This document shows positions 17,111 through 26,093 of a stretch of 64,000 nucleotides of DNA, piece after piece (positions within the stretch are counted from its first letter, which is position 1; every line of letters starts with the position of its first letter). The notes beneath the pieces are model-generated. The model had not been told where the DNA came from, searched no databases, and saw only the letters and a program-made list of their open reading frames with translations. Source of the DNA: Aquimarina amphilecti (GTDB taxonomy: Bacteria > Bacteroidota > Bacteroidia > Flavobacteriales > Flavobacteriaceae); contig NZ_FOAB01000004.1 of assembly GCF_900109375.1 (NCBI RefSeq), positions 248,001-312,000 of the forward strand. Reading direction: 5' to 3'. The position numbers and the translations under genes are program-made.

Positions 17111-20100
17111 TTATTTGATTGTGAAAGTTTTTATCTCCTTAAACGGAGATGTTTCTAATTTCTCTATTGCTTCTTGGTATGGTTTCCAATCTTTAGTAAA
17201 GAAAGTATTTGTTTTATCTAAAGCTTCTTTTAATGCATTATTTGCATGTTTTATCAAAGTTTTTTCGGTAACTGTTAAGCCATTTTGTCTACTACCTGTA
17301 TACCATCCAGCAGTACCAAGGCGTTGCATTACAGTTATTTCTGGGTTACGAGTAATTCCTTGCCTTTTATCTTCTTTACCTAGATAAATAGCTATGGTAG
17401 AATCAATTTTTTTAATAATATCTTTAGAAGACTTAATTTGATCTTTAAACTTCTTTTTATCTAGTTTTTTAAGCTCTTTTTGATATTTAGAAGCTACTTC
17501 TTTGCTTTCTACTAGTTGCTTAACCGCATCAGCGACTGTTTGCCTCATAGATTCCAAGTTTTTAGAAGCAGCATATATTTCATTTATGTTTTGCTGAGAA
17601 ACCTGTAATCTAGGATCTGACTTAATTTCTATACTAGTTTCAGATTTTTGATCACCATATTCCATTAGTAATTTATAAGTACCAGGTTTAACACTAACTC
17701 CACCAGGTTCTCTTTTAGATTTCTGAATCTTTCTAGATGGTCTGTCTACACCTTTTTCATCCATAAACCAACGCATTTTATGAATTCCAGTAGAATCCGG
17801 AGTTTTCTGTTTAAGTGTTCTGATTAGTCTATCACCATCATATATTTTTAAATGTATAGAATCCCATTTCACCTTTTTTTCTTTGTTTTCATCCACCTCT
17901 TCTTCATTGTTTTCTTTTTCATCTTTCGAACTCTTCTCTTTTTTAGACGCTTCTTTTTGTTCTACGGTTACAAAAAAGGAAATATGGGCACCAAAATCAC
18001 GATTCTCCCCGTTATAGACAGCATCAGCACCAAAACGACTTCCTGTAGGTTGTTGATAAGCTGCTTGATATGCAGTTGGAGGGTTAAATAATTGTAGTTT
18101 TTGATTAAGAATATTTTTATTCTTTGCTAGTGCACGTAAAGGTCTAATATCATCTAAAACCCATGCAGCTCTACCAAAAGTTCCTATTATCAGATCGTGT
18201 TCTCTAGGTTGTATTACCAAATCTTTTACAGAAACTGTAGGGAAACCAGATGTCCATTTTGTCCATTTGTTACCTGCATTTAGAGAAATATATAATCCGT
18301 CATCTGTTCCTAAGAAAAGTAAGTTTTTCTCAATAGGATCTTCTACAATACTCAAAGCATAACTTTTTACATCTCCACTATCTACTATACGTTCCCAAGT
18401 TTTCCCATAGTCTACGGTTCTATATGCATAAGGAGTGTAATTAAATCTTCTATAATCGTTAGCTACCAAGAGAGCTTCTCCTTTTTTCTTATTAGAAGCT
18501 TTAATTTGAACGATCCAACTACCACTTGGCAATCCTTTTATATTTTTAGAAATATCAGTCCAGTTTGCGCCACCATTTTGAGTAATATGAACACGACCAT
18601 CATCTGTTGCTGCCCAAAGCATATTTTGCTCTAAAGGTGAAGGTTCTATTACTAAAACGGTACAATGATTTTCTGCTCCAGTAGCATCCATTGTTAAACC
18701 GCCGCTTTCTGCTTGTTTTAGTTTTTCTGGATCATTCGTGGATAAATCAGGAGAGATTACTTCCCATGTTAATCCTTTGTCCTTACTCTTATGAACAAAC
18801 TGACTTCCAAAATATAATGTGTTATTATCGAAAGGATCAATATTGATAGCAGCATTCCAATTAAAACGTAATTTTACTTCAGGATCTGAATGAGTTGGTT
18901 TAACTGTATAATTATTACCCGTCATCCAATCATAACGACTTACAAACCCTTGTTGACTCATAGACCATCCATATCTGGAGTCATCTTTATCTGGTACTAC
19001 ATCAAAACCATCTCCAAAAGATATTTCTTGCCAATAAGAATTTCTAATTCCTTGAGCTTTCCATACATAAGCGGGACCTCTCCAACTACCATTATCTTGC
19101 ATACCTCCATATACATTATACGGATATTCGTTGTCTACATTAATGTGATAAAATTGAGCAACAGGTAAATTTCCTATAAATCTCCAAGTTTTTCCTCCGT
19201 CTCGTGTAATATTTAAACCTCCATCATTACCATCGATCATAAAATTACCATCTTGAGGATGTATCCACCATGCATGGTGATCTGGATGCACTCCATTATC
19301 AACACCATAAGCAGGCATTAATTGTTTGAAATTTTTTCCTCCATCTTCTGATACATTTACATATGTAAATACTGAATATACTCTGTTTTCATTCTGAGGG
19401 TCTACATATATTTCTGAATAATAGAAAGGACGATTACCAATGTCATTTTTATCATTAATTTTTTTCCAGTTAAATCCTCCATCTTCAGATTTATATAGAG
19501 CATTTTTCTTTGCTTCAATTAATGCGTAAATAATATTAGGTTTATTCCTAGATATAGCAATTCCAATTCTTCCTAGATCACCTTTTGGTAATCCATCTTT
19601 ATCTGTTCTTTCTTGCCAAGTTTTTCCTCCATCATGAGTAATATATAATCCAGAACCTTCACCTCCTGATTTAAAAAACCAAGGGTCACGTTTGTGTTCC
19701 CATAAAGCAGCAATTAATTTATTAGGATTGGTAGGATCCATTACTAGATCTGCAGCTCCTGTTTTATTATTTGCAAAAAGAACTTTGTTCCAGGTTTCTC
19801 CTCCATCAGTTGTTTTAAAAATTCCTCTTTCAGGATGTATTCCCCAAGGAGAACCGATAGCCGCAACATATACAATGTTTGGATTAGTAGGATCGATTAC
19901 TACTCGATGAATATGACGAGTTTTTTCTAATCCCATCAACTTCCAGTTTTTACCACCATCTAAGGATTTATAAATACCGTAACCTCCATTAAGACTATTT
20001 CTTGGATTACCTTCTCCCGTTCCAACCCAAACTACAGAAGGATTTGATTGTTGAATAGCAACAGCACCAATCGAAGAAGTAACTTCCTTGTCAAAGACGG

Positions 20101-20329
20101 GTTTCCATTTAATTCCACCAGATGTGGACTTCCATAATCCTCCAGAAGCTGTTCCTGCATACATAATATCTGGATCAGAAGTAACAACGTCGATAGAAGT
20201 TACACGTCCACTCATCCCACCAGGACCAATATTACGCGGATGTATTTTTTTTACATAATCCATAGAAAACTCTTGTGCAGAAGCAGAGGATATTAGGATA
20301 AGAGATAATAGAAATAGTAATCTTTTCAT
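17111..20329 (-). CDS. Exported sortilin/BNR-repeat beta-propeller protein (1072 aa)
   Basis: Signal peptide about 1-18 (ending ASAQ). Many Asp-box/BNR repeats of the form S-x-D-x-G-x-x-W occur: LWKSTSGGIKWK, IYKSLDGGKNWK, IFKTTDGGETWN, LYITHDGGKTWQ, LYKSEDGGFNWK, NITRDGGKTWR, HKSKDKGLTWE and others. They fill about residues 40-740 as a double propeller like the VPS10/sortilin or xyloglucanase GH74 fold. No GH74 catalytic acid could be assigned. A Lys/Glu-rich linker (about 795-835) and a C-terminal helical domain (about 900-1050) follow. Proteins of this plan are frequent in Bacteroidetes next to peptidases; a role in binding peptides or glycans outside the cell is inferred. Operon spacing is 17 bp upstream and 12 bp downstream. 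Confidence 0.85.
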   Translation of the reverse strand: MKRLLFLLSLILISSASAQEFSMDYVKKIHPRNIGPGGMSGRVTSIDVVTSDPDIMYAGTASGGLWKSTSGGIKWKPVFDKEVTSSIGAVAIQQSNPSVVWVGTGEGNPRNSLNGGYGIYKSLDGGKNWKLMGLEKTRHIHRVVIDPTNPNIVYVAAIGSPWGIHPERGIFKTTDGGETWNKVLFANNKTGAADLVMDPTNPNKLIAALWEHKRDPWFFKSGGEGSGLYITHDGGKTWQERTDKDGLPKGDLGRIGIAISRNKPNIIYALIEAKKNALYKSEDGGFNWKKINDKNDIGNRPFYYSEIYVDPQNENRVYSVFTYVNVSEDGGKNFKQLMPAYGVDNGVHPDHHAWWIHPQDGNFMIDGNDGGLNITRDGGKTWRFIGNLPVAQFYHINVDNEYPYNVYGGMQDNGSWRGPAYVWKAQGIRNSYWQEISFGDGFDVVPDKDDSRYGWSMSQQGFVSRYDWMTGNNYTVKPTHSDPEVKLRFNWNAAINIDPFDNNTLYFGSQFVHKSKDKGLTWEVISPDLSTNDPEKLKQAESGGLTMDATGAENHCTVLVIEPSPLEQNMLWAATDDGRVHITQNGGANWTDISKNIKGLPSGSWIVQIKASNKKKGEALLVANDYRRFNYTPYAYRTVDYGKTWERIVDSGDVKSYALSIVEDPIEKNLLFLGTDDGLYISLNAGNKWTKWTSGFPTVSVKDLVIQPREHDLIIGTFGRAAWVLDDIRPLRALAKNKNILNQKLQLFNPPTAYQAAYQQPTGSRFGADAVYNGENRDFGAHISFFVTVEQKEASKKEKSSKDEKENNEEEVDENKEKKVKWDSIHLKIYDGDRLIRTLKQKTPDSTGIHKMRWFMDEKGVDRPSRKIQKSKREPGGVSVKPGTYKLLMEYGDQKSETSIEIKSDPRLQVSQQNINEIYAASKNLESMRQTVADAVKQLVESKEVASKYQKELKKLDKKKFKDQIKSSKDIIKKIDSTIAIYLGKEDKRQGITRNPEITVMQRLGTAGWYTGSRQNGLTVTEKTLIKHANNALKEALDKTNTFFTKDWKPYQEAIEKLETSPFKEIKTFTIK

Positions 20330-20346
20330 TTTATAGAGTGAGTTAG

Positions 20347-21120
20347 TTATAATTGAATTTGTTGTTCTAATGTTGTTAAAAAATGTATATCGGGATATCT
20401 TTTCTTTATATGCAGTAGTTCTTGTTTCTTTATTCTTGGTGAAATATGTGTTGCGATAATTTGTTTAGCATTAATGTGCTCTTTAATTAGATTATTAGCA
20501 TTATTTTCTAATAACATCCAATACGGTAGAATTGCAATATCAATATCTTCATTTATCAATTTTAATTTAGTAAATAAATTGATTTCTTGCATCCAATTGG
20601 TATCACCAACATGCAGAATTTTTTTTGTTCCAAAATCAATGATGTAACCAATATTTTCAATAGAAATATGTCTTTTTCCTGCATGATTTATTTTTACCCC
20701 GGTAATTTTAAAATCTTTAAAAGGTATTGTTTGTTTATTATAATCTTTAGTTGCTACAGTAAACAATCGATCGTTTAAAGATGTAATTTTTTCTGTTACC
20801 TGACTCGGACCGAATAAAACTGCTTTTTTATTAGAAGTTAGGTAGTTTTTAGAGAGTAATGGATTGAAATGATCTCCGTGAGAGTGTGTAAATAGAATTG
20901 CGTCTGGTTGTAGTTCTTTATATATTTTGTCTACTAAAGAATCTGAAGGAAACAGATAATCATCACCATATTTAGCGTGTAAACCATCAATTAATACTGA
21001 AGATTGTCCATTAGAAATATAGACGCCCATATTTCCAGTATAGATTACAGATATTTTTTTTTGAGAAAAACCAGAAATACTAAAAAATACAAGAGTTAAA
21101 AGGAAAAATCTTTTTAACAT
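20347..21120 (-). CDS. Exported metallo-beta-lactamase-fold hydrolase
   Basis: The 257-residue protein has a signal peptide (about 1-19, ending GFSQ). The metal site is plain: THSHGDH (His79, His81, Asp83, His84), HAGKRH and HVGDTNW. It resembles the UlaG/RomA-like MBL branch (lactonases and phospholipase D-type enzymes). The periplasmic location suggests a small-molecule ester or lactone, but the substrate cannot be read from the sequence. It is the first gene of the MBL-BNR-S9-DUF2490 operon; no TAnnTTTG match was found upstream. Confidence 0.88.
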   Translation of the reverse strand: MLKRFFLLTLVFFSISGFSQKKISVIYTGNMGVYISNGQSSVLIDGLHAKYGDDYLFPSDSLVDKIYKELQPDAILFTHSHGDHFNPLLSKNYLTSNKKAVLFGPSQVTEKITSLNDRLFTVATKDYNKQTIPFKDFKITGVKINHAGKRHISIENIGYIIDFGTKKILHVGDTNWMQEINLFTKLKLINEDIDIAILPYWMLLENNANNLIKEHINAKQIIATHISPRIKKQELLHIKKRYPDIHFLTTLEQQIQL

Positions 21121-21205
21121 TTTTGATTGATTATCTAATTAAGAAGCTAAAGTTAAGAAAATGAAAATGCGAAACTCTTAAAGGGGTGTTAAGGTGAAAA
21201 ATAGG

Positions 21206-21213
21206 TACATTTG
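21206..21213 (+). promoter_or_regulatory. Putative -7 element of the small gene at 21232
   Basis: TACATTTG fits TAnnTTTG and lies 18 bp upstream of the ATG at 21232. There is no good TTG at the -33 distance. Confidence 0.4.
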
Positions 21214-21231
21214 AAGGATCAAAATAATAAT

Positions 21232-21465
21232 ATGAAATTTATAGAACTTACTTTACAGAATCATACTATCGTACATGGTTTTGATGCTAGAAATCAAGAA
21301 ATAGTTGAAGAAGTAATCGTAAAATCTCCTTCGAAGAAACTAGTATCAGTAGATCGAATTCTATCTATAAGTGAGAAATATATTTTGATCCAATATGCGT
21401 TTGATAGAATTATTTATTGGGAGTATTTAGAGGATTACGAAAATTTAAAAACAATACTTGCTTAA
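21232..21465 (+). CDS. Small conserved-looking hypothetical protein (77 aa)
   Basis: The ATG at 21232 is preferred over the TTG at 21211, which lies inside the TACATTTG promoter-like element. The 77-residue product is acidic, soluble and mixed alpha/beta (MKFIELTLQNHTIVHGF, VSVDRILSISEKYILIQYAFDRIIYWEYLED). The end of the chain has several aromatic residues. I recognise no family. The amino-acid composition is normal for a real small protein. It is the only plus-strand gene between two minus-strand blocks. Confidence 0.6.
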   Translation: MKFIELTLQNHTIVHGFDARNQEIVEEVIVKSPSKKLVSVDRILSISEKYILIQYAFDRIIYWEYLEDYENLKTILA

Positions 21466-21475
21466 TGTTTTTATT

Positions 21476-21829
21476 TTAAGGTGTCATTATTTTTTTTTTC
21501 TTACTATTCCTGGCTGAAATTAGTTTGAAATTCTTATCAACCTTTATGATAATGATATTTCCTGTATGTAGATTAACCATTTTCCACCTAAATCCATAGG
21601 AAGTTTCGAAAATAGCGGATCGTGCCATTTTTCTTAAATCAATTTCATCAATTTGTTCAATAATTTCTGTAGCTAATAAATCTAATCCACGTTTTTTTTC
21701 TTCCTCTTCGGATAATTTTCTATCTATCTGATTTTGAATTGTTATGGAGGGATTTGATCGCAGAGAAATGTTTTTCGGATATAGTGTACCAAAAGAAAAT
21801 AATAATAAGAATAGTATATATTGTTTCAT
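21476..21829 (-). CDS. Small exported hypothetical protein
   Basis: The 117-residue product has a signal peptide (MKQYILFLLLFSFGTLYPK, about 1-19), a Glu/Lys-rich helix (LSEEEEKKRGLDLLATEII), and a C-terminal beta-hairpin (FRWKMVNLHTGNIIIIKVDKN). The last residues are basic, encoded in part by a run of ten A (positions 21490-21499 on the opposite strand). The family is not recognised. It is convergent with the 77-aa gene, with 10 bp between them. Confidence 0.6.
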   Translation of the reverse strand: MKQYILFLLLFSFGTLYPKNISLRSNPSITIQNQIDRKLSEEEEKKRGLDLLATEIIEQIDEIDLRKMARSAIFETSYGFRWKMVNLHTGNIIIIKVDKNFKLISARNSKKKKIMTP

Positions 21830-22095
21830 AAGTTGTTATTTTAAAACTATATACTATGCTAACTACATAATATATAATTACTCGATTATAAAATGTGTAA
21901 CCATATTTTGTTGTTCTTTGTACTAAACTTAAACGTTCTTAAAACTAAGGGATTATAAAATTAATTCATTAGAATTCTTTTAAATATATAATTTTGTTAA
22001 AAAAAGATCAATAATTCTTAAAACGTCGTATTTTAAGAGGTAATTAGCGATTTATTTTGAAGAATTGTTTAGAAAAGTATTTTTTTTAAGTCATA

Positions 22096-23241
22096 TTAGT
22101 TGCTTCTTCGTTTTTCTAAATCGTAGATTTTTCGCCCTAATTCTGCTAGAAATGGAATTCCAATAGCATCATATTCATAGTTGTTATCGTTAAAAATTTC
22201 ATTCACATTTACGTGTATTGTCGCCGAAAGGATGAATTCTACATTGTTTTTTGTGTCTTTGATATAAGCGCAATCCGTAAGGTAACCATAAGCATATCCA
22301 ACTTTATTATAGATTTCTATATGTTTTGGAATGTCTTCTTTTGTGTCACCAAACATAAAAAACTTTACATACCCATCGTAGTATTCTTTTTTGTCATAGC
22401 CTACTTCGAATGGAAGCGTTTTCATAGCTTCTAATACAAAATCGTGATCTTTTTTCAGGATATTAAAACACTCTTTCGAACTGTAAACTTCAGGAAATTG
22501 AATCCGTTTCATTATTTCATGTAGAGATCTTAGAGGGAGATAATTTTTTTTAGAAAAATCCTTTGGATGTTGTATTAATGAGTCATTATGAATATAGCCT
22601 TTACCTTTTAACGTTTTTTCTAAGGATAGTTTTGTAATTGGTTGATTTTTAATACTCGCTTGTTTATATAGATGAATACTATCGCGAATGTTTTTTTTGA
22701 AAACTAAAGATTGGGATTTGATATTGTCGGCGTTATCTATTGATAATCTATGAGATATTCTACTATCTATATTTTTGGAGTTTAATGTTTGATTTATGTA
22801 ATTCTGCCCGAGAAATTCGAATAATCGATTGTACCCTTGATTATCACTTACTGCAAAGATTTTAGTGATTTCTTTTTCTATAGTGGTATATGTCGAATCT
22901 TGTTCGGTGCTAAAATTAGTCTCTTTATAGATAGGAATACTTTTTTTTTGCAATTCATTTAATTTTTCTAAAGCAAGTAAAGCAATAGGGAGTTTAACGG
23001 AGCTTGCTGGATAAAAATAAGTGCTATCAGAAACATTGAATTCGTAATCTGTAAAAATTACTTGCCCTTTTTTATTACGATCTATCTGACTATATAAAAT
23101 CTGAACTTCATGTTTTTCGATATTTTTAACCACATTTACTATTTGTGGAGCATCAGAGCTTATTATTTTTTCTAATGGATTTTGTTTTTTACACGATATC
23201 ATGAATAAGCATATAAAGCTAATTAATACAATAGGTTTCAT
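22096..23241 (-). CDS. Class A beta-lactamase-like serine hydrolase lipoprotein
   Basis: The 381-residue product carries lipobox FMISC (Cys17) and the penicillin-recognising motifs SxxK (Ser80-Ser-Val-Lys83, in PASSVKLPIA), SDN (Ser132-Asn134, in VSDNQGYNRL) and KVG in YNKVGYAYG replacing KTG. Class A enzymes have about 290 residues; the extra length lies between SDN and KVG and is Lys/Asp-rich. No Glu166-type omega-loop motif (ExxLN) was clear, so it is more probably a transpeptidase-related hydrolase (PF13354) than a beta-lactamase. It lies 24 bp downstream of the M28 peptidase gene and probably shares its transcript. Confidence 0.85.
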   Translation of the reverse strand: MKPIVLISFICLFMISCKKQNPLEKIISSDAPQIVNVVKNIEKHEVQILYSQIDRNKKGQVIFTDYEFNVSDSTYFYPASSVKLPIALLALEKLNELQKKSIPIYKETNFSTEQDSTYTTIEKEITKIFAVSDNQGYNRLFEFLGQNYINQTLNSKNIDSRISHRLSIDNADNIKSQSLVFKKNIRDSIHLYKQASIKNQPITKLSLEKTLKGKGYIHNDSLIQHPKDFSKKNYLPLRSLHEIMKRIQFPEVYSSKECFNILKKDHDFVLEAMKTLPFEVGYDKKEYYDGYVKFFMFGDTKEDIPKHIEIYNKVGYAYGYLTDCAYIKDTKNNVEFILSATIHVNVNEIFNDNNYEYDAIGIPFLAELGRKIYDLEKRRSN

Positions 23242-23265
23242 AATGATAGAAGATAAAATAAAAAT

Positions 23266-24732
23266 CTATTTTTTGTTATATAGTTTTATGCCAGCATCAT
23301 AATATTTATCGCCTTTTACCCAGAATGGTGTTTTAGGGTTATTTGCAATATTTCTGCATGCTAATACATAGGATTGAAAGAATTTTAGAAGATATTCATA
23401 ATCCAAGGTGTCAGGGTTGTCAGTTACTTGATGATAATATTTTGTTATCTCTTCATCAAAAGCAGTAAATCCCATACTAAATGTTGGAGCTGGGATGCCC
23501 TTGGCTGCAAAATGTACATTATCAGATCTGTCAAACAAACCTTGTTCTGGTGCTGGGTCATCAATGGCCTTCAGTCCAAAAGGGGTTGCAGCTTTTTTAA
23601 TATCTTCTGATGCAGTTGTTCTTTCTAAACCAACTATTGTAGCGATGCTGGTATCATTATAACCACCATTATCACTATTAAAGCAGTATACTATCTTATG
23701 TAAAGGGATCATAGGGTGTTCTACATACCATTTACTACCTAGTAATCCTTTTTCTTCTCCTGTAAATAATATAAATAGGGCAGATCTTTTAGTTGGGTAT
23801 TTGGCAATGTTTTCTGCAGCAGATAATACGGTAACTGTCCCTACAGCATTATCTCTTGCTCCGTTATAAATAGAATCATTATTAACAGCTTTTCCTATAC
23901 CTACATGGTCATAATGAGCAGAGTAGATTACATATTCATCTTTTAATTTTGGATCTGTACCTTCTACCATTCCAACAACATTTTGAGAAACCACTTTGCC
24001 TTTTTTAATACCTTGAATATTAATTGACCCATTCACCTCGTTTTTATCTGTAAAGAATTTACTGATTTCTTCTTTCTCATCATTTACCCATAAATAAGTG
24101 AAGTTATTTGGTGTGTCTTCTTCAGAAACATTCATTTTTTCTCCGTTAAACCTATGATCTAATTGAGACCAAATTCGGTTATTTATTGAATTTACCTCAA
24201 TAATACCAATAGCTCCTTTTTCCTTAGCAATATCAGTTTTCTCTTGTATTTTGGAAAATGCAAATCTTGGGTTACTATTTTCCTTTGTTCCGGAGTATGC
24301 TATAACTATTTTATCTTTTACATTAATATTGATATAATCTTCTTTCAGACCATAATTTACAAATACAAATGGTCCGGAAAAGGAAGTGTTCGCTTTGTTG
24401 ATTGTTATAATTTTGGAAGTGCTAAATTTTCCTATTTTCAATTCTGCTCGTTCAAATTGAGATGTGGTATTAAGCGTAACTTTCTGAAAGTAGTTTTTAC
24501 TTTCTTTTACAGGTTTTACTCCGTAAGATCTTAGCATATTAGCTAAGTACTGAGCTGCTATCTTATTTTCAGGACTACCAGTTTGCCTTCCTTTCAATTC
24601 ATCTGATGCGAGGAAATAAATATGTCCTTCAATCTCACTTTTAGAAATTGTAGATTTTACTTTTTGGATGTCGTCCTGAGCATAATTTATAAATGGAAAA
24701 AATATGAGTAAGAGTAGGAATGAATTTTTCAT
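23266..24732 (-). CDS. Exported M28 family metallopeptidase with PA domain
   Basis: The 488-residue product has a signal peptide (about 1-18, INYAQ). A PA-like insert (about 130-235) precedes the zinc aminopeptidase domain, whose ligands are visible: AHYDHVG (His), GARDNAVGT (Asp), TGEEKGLLGS (Glu pair), and FDRSDNVHFA with TFSMGF near the end. The domain order matches Bacteroidetes M28 aminopeptidases of about 500 residues. Periplasmic or extracellular release of N-terminal residues is expected. A -7-like TATCTTTG lies about 50 bp upstream. It forms a probable two-gene operon with the class A-like serine hydrolase gene. Confidence 0.9.
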   Translation of the reverse strand: MKNSFLLLLIFFPFINYAQDDIQKVKSTISKSEIEGHIYFLASDELKGRQTGSPENKIAAQYLANMLRSYGVKPVKESKNYFQKVTLNTTSQFERAELKIGKFSTSKIITINKANTSFSGPFVFVNYGLKEDYININVKDKIVIAYSGTKENSNPRFAFSKIQEKTDIAKEKGAIGIIEVNSINNRIWSQLDHRFNGEKMNVSEEDTPNNFTYLWVNDEKEEISKFFTDKNEVNGSINIQGIKKGKVVSQNVVGMVEGTDPKLKDEYVIYSAHYDHVGIGKAVNNDSIYNGARDNAVGTVTVLSAAENIAKYPTKRSALFILFTGEEKGLLGSKWYVEHPMIPLHKIVYCFNSDNGGYNDTSIATIVGLERTTASEDIKKAATPFGLKAIDDPAPEQGLFDRSDNVHFAAKGIPAPTFSMGFTAFDEEITKYYHQVTDNPDTLDYEYLLKFFQSYVLACRNIANNPKTPFWVKGDKYYDAGIKLYNKK

Positions 24733-24783
24733 AAACTGAATAAGATATTTTTTTGATTATTCTGAAAATTATATCTGATTTCT

Positions 24784-24791
24784 CAAAGATA
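24784..24791 (-). promoter_or_regulatory. Putative -7 element of the M28 gene
   Basis: On the minus strand TATCTTTG matches TAnnTTTG about 52 bp upstream of the start codon. No -33 TTG occurs at 17-21 bp, so it is weak. Confidence 0.33.
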
Positions 24792-24924
24792 AGAATTGTA
24801 TAGAGTTTATTATTTAGGATGAATTGAGCTTCTTAGCCAAGACAATTCCAAAACATTTGTTAATTCCGTATGATTAGCATCTTGTTCGGTTCATATCTTT
24901 TGTAAAATGTGCTAAATTTATATA

Positions 24925-26055
24925 ATGAAAGAGAAAAAGGGATTTTTAAAAAAAGGATTTGCTTTTAAAAATTATGAAGCACCTGAACAATCTCCATTTG
25001 ACAAACTTTTTGATATTTTTCAGGAGATTATTACTCATACTTCTGGAGATTTAGATGAAGCTTTAGATTGGATGAGAGAATTAGATAAAGAATATAAGCT
25101 TACAACTGAAGAATATACACTAGATGATTTTATTGAAGATCTGAAGAAAAAAGGATATATCCGAGAAGAAATTAAACCTGATGGAAAAGGAGGGATGTCG
25201 ATTACCGCCAAAACCGAACGAGCTATTAGAAAGAGAGCCTTGGATCAAATTTTTGGAAACTTAAAACGAAGTGGGTCTGGAAATCATAGAACTAAATATA
25301 CTGGAAGAGGTGATGAGCATGCTGGAGAATATAGAAATTATCAATATGGTGATGGTCTTGAGAGAATATCCATCACAGAAAGTTTGAAAAATGCGCAAAT
25401 AAATCATGGTATTGGAGAATTAAACTTGACTGAGGATGATCTAGTTGTAGAAGAGACACAGTACAAGGCTCAGATGAGTACAGTATTGATGATTGATATT
25501 AGTCATAGTATGATACTGTATGGAGAAGATCGAATTACTCCGGCTAAAAAGGTAGCAATGGCTTTAGCAGAACTTATTACTACAAGATATCCTAAGGATA
25601 CTTTGGATATACTTGTATTTGGAAATGATGCTTGGCCAATAGCAATTAAAGATTTACCGTATCTACAAGTTGGACCTTATCATACTAATACTGTTGCAGG
25701 ACTGCAACTTGCAATGGATATGTTGCGAAGAAAACGTAATACAAATAAGCAAATTTTTATGATCACTGATGGGAAACCTAGTTGTCTAAGGATGCCAGAT
25801 GGTCAATATTATAAAAATAGTAATGGTTTAGATCGCAATATTGTAAACAAATGTTATATGATGGCGCAACAAGCTAGAAAGTTACATATACCCATAACTA
25901 CTTTTATGATCGCACAAGATCCTTATTTAATGCAATTTGTTAGAGAATTTACCCATGCTAATCAAGGTAAAGCTTTTTATACAGGGTTAAAAGGACTTGG
26001 AGAGATGATTTTTGAAGATTATGAAACTAATAGAAAAAAAAGAATTAAAGGATAA
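24925..26055 (+). CDS. VWA (CoxE-like) domain protein paired with a MoxR-type ATPase
   Basis: The 376-residue soluble protein has an N-terminal helical, charged region (1-180) and a von Willebrand factor A domain (about 183-370). The MIDAS motif DxSxS is complete at Asp191-Ser195 (DISHSM), followed by TxxAG-like HTNTVAGL and ITDGKPS. No membrane segment is present, unlike BatA/BatB. By family knowledge, VWA proteins of this type work with a MoxR/ChlI-type AAA ATPase as chaperone-like machines that insert metal or remodel target proteins. The ATPase gene follows after 38 bp, which supports such a partnership. The target is unknown. Confidence 0.88.
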   Translation: MKEKKGFLKKGFAFKNYEAPEQSPFDKLFDIFQEIITHTSGDLDEALDWMRELDKEYKLTTEEYTLDDFIEDLKKKGYIREEIKPDGKGGMSITAKTERAIRKRALDQIFGNLKRSGSGNHRTKYTGRGDEHAGEYRNYQYGDGLERISITESLKNAQINHGIGELNLTEDDLVVEETQYKAQMSTVLMIDISHSMILYGEDRITPAKKVAMALAELITTRYPKDTLDILVFGNDAWPIAIKDLPYLQVGPYHTNTVAGLQLAMDMLRRKRNTNKQIFMITDGKPSCLRMPDGQYYKNSNGLDRNIVNKCYMMAQQARKLHIPITTFMIAQDPYLMQFVREFTHANQGKAFYTGLKGLGEMIFEDYETNRKKRIKG

Positions 26056-26093
26056 AAGAAATTATAAATAAAGACTATTTCGGAAAAGAAAAT

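Noticed and set aside
17852..18091. Plus-strand frame rich in Phe inside the giant BNR gene
   Set aside because: It is the antisense of the Lys/Glu-rich linker, which gives Phe/Leu-rich shadow frames.
21490..21499. Run of ten A (minus strand) near the end of the 117-aa gene as a phase-variation site
   Set aside because: It lies at the C-terminus and such runs are common in this AT-rich sequence; there is no sign of a regulated or surface-variable product.
22941..22949. Run of nine A (minus strand) in the class A beta-lactamase-like gene as a slippage site
   Set aside because: The frame is intact and similar runs appear in other genes of the window; no support for switching.
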